A model generated the notes under the pieces. It worked only from the letters and a program-made list of their open reading frames with translations, was not told where the DNA came from and did not search any database. 10,658 nucleotides of DNA from Candidatus Methanophagales archaeon. GTDB taxonomy: Archaea > Halobacteriota > Syntropharchaeia > Alkanophagales > Methanospirareceae. Both the position numbers and the translations under genes were made by a program. Location: NCBI GenBank assembly GCA_021161765.1, contig JAGGZZ010000103.1:1-10658 (forward strand), in the 5' to 3' direction. Below are positions 7,539 through 10,658 of this stretch, piece by piece. Each line of letters opens with the position of its first letter. Position 1 is the stretch's first letter.

Positions 7539-7685
7539 CTAATTTTCCATTTTACGAGGTCTTCCTTTAGGACGTCTATCTACAGTAATAACTAAAGCCT
7601 CAACCATCCGGTTAAGAAACTCCTCAGATCCTATAGATTTTCCGCTAAAAGCTACCGAATTATTGACTTGGTACACCTTCCCTAT
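7539..7685 (-). pseudogene. C-terminal remnant of an IS200-like (RAYT-type) transposase, copy B
   Basis: An open frame ending at TAG (7541-7539) reads GKIYVKVYQ-like residues, then NNSVAFSGKSIGSEEFLN, and ends RRPKGRPRKMEN. This layout is G-x-x-[IL]-G-S-E-E-F about 20 residues before a basic G-R-P-R-K end. It is how I remember the C-termini of REP-associated/IS200-like Y1 transposases (GRPLGSxEF ... RPRGRPRK). No catalytic HUH or Tyr motif is present: the frame is closed upstream by a stop at 7688-7686, and everything before that belongs to the ATPase gene. Only the tail of the transposase remains, and it overlaps the last codon of the ATPase gene in another frame. The family call rests on pattern memory without an alignment. 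Confidence 0.5.
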
Positions 7686-7689
7686 TTAT
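7641..7689 (-). repeat. Direct-repeat copy B (partner of 88-137)
   Basis: This stretch shares about 50 bp with 88-137 in the same orientation, including CCGCTAAAA, GAATTATTGA, GTACA and CTATTTAT. The two copies bracket the uS9-like gene and the helicase gene, about 7.55 kb apart. The repeat corresponds to the transposase-tail codons upstream of GSEEF, plus a few bases that overlap the end of the ATPase gene. Confidence 0.55.
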
Positions 7690-10315
7690 TTAATCGTTTT
7701 TTAAAATTATCATGCCATTCTTTTAAAGCATTAAGATCTTCATTAAGCTCATCTGGATTAGGCAATCTAACTGGCGCTTCATTAGAGTGGGAATGTTGAT
7801 ATTTTGAATATTTTGTCATCATTTCATCAAAAAACTTACAATCATTATTGTTTATTTTAGCTAATTTATTAATTTTCCCCATAGTATTTACGGCCCTGCG
7901 ATGACGTCCTACTACATCAGCCAAAAGTTCCAACTCAATCATTCTTTCAAGTAAAATTCTAAAATCGCAACATATTGCTTTAATGTAAGGGTAAGAAACT
8001 ACTTGTCCTTTTTCTTTGTACAACTTTCGAGCATATGTTAGTCTCTTATTAATAAGATCATTTAAAGCACTTGCCGGTTTTCTAGCAAAAAGCGGCGTTT
8101 CACCGGGTTCTCCCGTACCCCATGATTCATATCTGATACAATTTATTATTGGAGTAATATTTACTTTTTTACCATAATCTTGAATCATTCCAAGCAACGA
8201 TAGGCGATGAGTGAATATAATAACCTGTCTCTTTTGAGATAACTCAACTAACCGTTTGACAACAGCTTCTTCAAAATCTTGATCTAAAGAAGAAATAGGG
8301 TCATCGAAAACAAATGGAGATATATCTGTTTTACCTTCGACGTCAGCAAAAAAAGCAGCAAGGGAAATAATTTTGTATTCACCTTCGCTCAATATGTTTT
8401 TTGTCATAATACCACTTACACCTTGCAATTTTAATTGGTGAAGTACTTTACCTTTTTCAGTTCGAGTCTTACCTAATTCAATTTTAATGCGAGTTGCACC
8501 AAGACGTTCTAGTTCTGTATTAAATCGCCCAACAAATGCATTTGTTATTAAAACTTCTGCCAAATCTCCTTTTTTTCGTGACAAACCTGAAGTATTTGTC
8601 AATTGTTTTGCCATTTGAAGTTTATGAACTTTCTTCAATCTTTCAATTTCTTCCTCAATAACTTGCTTTTGTTGCGAAAGCCATTGACGAACTTTTAACG
8701 AAAGAGAGCTTTCTTCTAACTTATCCTTATTCTTATTTTTTGCATCCTTATCATATATCTTGATATTTTTTTCATAGGTAGAAGATTGCTGGCTAATTTT
8801 CTCAAGCCAAGAAGAGTTTGCTTCCTGAATAACAACCTCATCAAGAAAGTCCTGTTTATTTGTTTGCCTTTTCAGCCATAAAGCTTCCGTTTTTGGTAAA
8901 GTTATAGTAATATCTTCGATTTTATCAGCTTTAAAAAGCTCTTCCTTTCGTGTTCGCAAAACCTGATAGGCATCGTTAATCTGTTGAATTATATCTATTT
9001 TGGATATGCCTGCAGCATCTATTTTTGTTTTCAGACTTTCTGAAGTTATAATTTCGTCTACGCTATCAAAAGCTTCATCGTACTTCTTTTTTGCTAACTC
9101 GGCTTCTTTCTTTAAATTACCTTTAACAAACTCTTCAAACCCTTTCAATCGGTTTTTGGCTTTTTTTAACAATGGTTGCTGACATAAGACACAGATTGCC
9201 TCTTCTCCAACGTATGGAAACAACTTGTCTTTATAAGCTTGCTCCTCTGAATATTTTCGAGCTTGCTCCCAGAGCGACTGCCATACATCGCTTCCAATCC
9301 CCTCTAATGGTGCGTTGCTAAATAATTTATCAGCTGTAATTTCTGCTGTATTCTTTTTTAAGGTTGCGTTACTTTTAAATAACAGAATTTTTTTATAATT
9401 CTGATCTGAATTTTGGTTAAAACATTTGATTGTTTCATTAATTAGAAAGTCTATGTGCTCTTTCTGATTACTTAGTTGATTTACTTTATCCTCTGGTGTT
9501 TTTTCTTTTAGACGTTTATCAATTTCTTCAAGCTTCTTGATATCATCTTCTTTCCATGTACATTTTTTGTTCAAGTCATCAGAAGTTGTTTCATGCGACA
9601 GTTCATCATACCACTGACCAAGTTCTGAAAATTCAAATTCTGAAGGAAGAGCTAGTTTTTTTGAATTAAGTTTATCGATTTCATCATCAAGTTGCAAGCC
9701 TACTGTTTCACATAACCTAATTAAATCCGTAAAGAACGAAAGTATTGGCGGTTCATAAGTAACTTCATTCTCATTATTAACATAAACCTGACCACAAGAA
9801 GTGTCAAAAATATCAACGTTCCTTAAATCTTCAATCATTCCAGAAGTAGCATCCCATAAAAATTGTTGTTTAACGCCATCTTTTTCGTAGGATATTGAAC
9901 ATCCTTGTCTTTGTGGTGTTTCTAACCATACATTGGGAAGTAATAAACCTGGATTTCTCGCACCACATGCATGTTTTAATATTCGGACATAACCAGATTT
10001 TCCTGTCCCATTCTGTCCATATATTATAGAAAGGTTTCCACTTCCTAGTTCAAGAGATTTTTTTGGCGCCAAAGCATTGATTCCTTGTATGTTACTTATA
10101 GTACAAAGACGAAGAGTTTGGTCAACATTATTTTCTAAGGCATTTAAGGGAAGATTAATTTTATTGCTATTTATTTGATTATCTGTTTCTTCTTTACATA
10201 AACCAACAAGTTCATTAATGTCCGAAGCAGTTAAAGTGTCTTTTTGAATGAGCATTCTAGCTGCTTTTTGTAGCCACTTCGGTCGATTCTTTAACCAATT
10301 TGCAATATTTTTCAA
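7682..10315 (-). CDS. ABC/SMC-type ATPase with zinc-hook-like CxxC, AAA_13/RloC-like
   Basis: 877 residues; a cytoplasmic ATPase with a split ABC head. The N-terminal lobe has Walker A GQNGTGKS at 100-107. The arms, about 205-600, are helical with coiled-coil stretches and carry CVLCQQP at 375-381, a CxxC that resembles the zinc hook of Rad50/RloC. The C-terminal lobe has the signature LSEGE at 642-646, Walker B FVFDDP at 668-673, D-loop SSLD at 675-678 and the H-loop His703. A helical tail, about 750-877, follows. It contains Arg786-x3-Glu790 and later His841/His843. That arrangement recalls the Arg-Glu-His nuclease site of PrrC/RloC anticodon nucleases, but the identity of this tail is not proven. 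The start is TTG: a stop codon lies two codons upstream, and AAGGAG is nine bases before. It has its own promoter and looks more AT-rich, with more Lys/Asn/Ile, than the two genes after it. It may be a stand-alone defence gene. The stop codon overlaps the transposase relic. Confidence 0.88.
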   Translation of the reverse strand: MKNIANWLKNRPKWLQKAARMLIQKDTLTASDINELVGLCKEETDNQINSNKINLPLNALENNVDQTLRLCTISNIQGINALAPKKSLELGSGNLSIIYGQNGTGKSGYVRILKHACGARNPGLLLPNVWLETPQRQGCSISYEKDGVKQQFLWDATSGMIEDLRNVDIFDTSCGQVYVNNENEVTYEPPILSFFTDLIRLCETVGLQLDDEIDKLNSKKLALPSEFEFSELGQWYDELSHETTSDDLNKKCTWKEDDIKKLEEIDKRLKEKTPEDKVNQLSNQKEHIDFLINETIKCFNQNSDQNYKKILLFKSNATLKKNTAEITADKLFSNAPLEGIGSDVWQSLWEQARKYSEEQAYKDKLFPYVGEEAICVLCQQPLLKKAKNRLKGFEEFVKGNLKKEAELAKKKYDEAFDSVDEIITSESLKTKIDAAGISKIDIIQQINDAYQVLRTRKEELFKADKIEDITITLPKTEALWLKRQTNKQDFLDEVVIQEANSSWLEKISQQSSTYEKNIKIYDKDAKNKNKDKLEESSLSLKVRQWLSQQKQVIEEEIERLKKVHKLQMAKQLTNTSGLSRKKGDLAEVLITNAFVGRFNTELERLGATRIKIELGKTRTEKGKVLHQLKLQGVSGIMTKNILSEGEYKIISLAAFFADVEGKTDISPFVFDDPISSLDQDFEEAVVKRLVELSQKRQVIIFTHRLSLLGMIQDYGKKVNITPIINCIRYESWGTGEPGETPLFARKPASALNDLINKRLTYARKLYKEKGQVVSYPYIKAICCDFRILLERMIELELLADVVGRHRRAVNTMGKINKLAKINNNDCKFFDEMMTKYSKYQHSHSNEAPVRLPNPDELNEDLNALKEWHDNFKKRLNK

Positions 10316-10324
10316 AGCTCATCA

Positions 10325-10330
10325 CTCCTT
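10325..10330 (-). promoter_or_regulatory. Ribosome binding site for the ATPase gene
   Basis: AAGGAG on the minus strand lies nine bases before TTG at 10315-10313. An in-frame TGA at 10321-10319 rules out a longer product. The nearer ATG (10322-10320) is in another frame. Confidence 0.65.
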
Positions 10331-10430
10331 AATTTGTATAACGTAAAAGTTCAATACCATTATTTCTCGAGATGCAATACGGCATAATGTATTTTTAAAT
10401 TTAATTCTTATTACTTGTGGTACAAAATAA

Positions 10431-10458
10431 AATATAATTTGAATTATTCGAGTGTCAA
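10431..10458 (-). promoter_or_regulatory. Sigma70-like promoter for the ATPase gene
   Basis: A consensus -35, TTGACA (10458-10453), is followed after 16 bp by TATATT (10436-10431), which matches the -10 at five of six positions. Transcription would start near 10424 and give a leader of roughly 110 bases. The remaining upstream DNA, 10459-10658, is AT-rich, and I see no gene or convincing structure in it. Confidence 0.5.
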
Positions 10459-10658
10459 TAATAAAGATTGGAGAGATTATTTTCTTAAACAATTCCCCAT
10501 CATAATAGAAAAAAATAATTTTTTATGCAATTTAGATTATGGAAGTACCTTCAGGTTCGGGCTTCACAATTTTACATTTTTGCTAATCTTTCGAAATCAG
10601 ATCTTCACATTTGATGTATCATAATTTCTAAAAATATTATAAAAGCTTAATAAAAGAC

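Noticed and set aside
10415..10624. 69-codon plus-strand open frame at the right edge
   Set aside because: It begins at TTG without a Shine-Dalgarno motif, is AT-rich in composition, and overlaps the promoter that serves the opposite strand.

Overview
The window looks bacterial and fairly AT-rich. It has Shine-Dalgarno motifs (GGAGG, AAGGAG), TTG start codons, a sigma70-like promoter, a group II intron end and relics of an IS200-like (RAYT-type) transposase. The organism cannot be named from this sequence. All supported genes lie on the minus strand, so the transcription order is right to left.

Regions, in transcription order. (1) 10316-10658: AT-rich leader with a good promoter (-35 TTGACA, -10 TATATT) and an AAGGAG ribosome binding site. 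(2) 10315-7682: an 877-residue ABC/SMC-type ATPase of the AAA_13/RloC-like kind, with a CxxC zinc-hook-like motif in its arms and a helical C-terminal domain. (3) 7685-7335: a gap holding the decayed C-terminus of an IS200-like transposase, then AT-rich DNA with a weak promoter candidate and two dyads. (4) 7334-4908: an 808-residue membrane-anchored coiled-coil protein. Its last 129 residues align along their length with bacterial ribosomal protein uS9 (RpsI), which is the most surprising feature here. (5) 4877-231: a 1548-residue DEAH-box helicase with several zinc-binding Cys clusters and a C-terminal DUF1998/MZB module, 30 bp after gene 4 and almost certainly in the same operon. (6) 230-1: AT-rich spacer, a second degenerate copy of the transposase relic, and, directly abutting it, the 5' end of a group II intron that runs off the left edge.

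Interpretation (inference): this is a defence or mobile-element island. Large DUF1998 helicases act in anti-phage systems such as Druantia (DruE) and DISARM (DrmA/DrmB), and RloC-like ATPases act in restriction-linked translational shut-off. The two-gene unit of helicase plus membrane-tethered uS9-like protein matches no system I can name. It is bracketed by two direct-orientation relic copies about 7.55 kb apart. The ATPase gene has its own promoter and looks more AT-rich, so it may be an independent neighbour rather than a third component.
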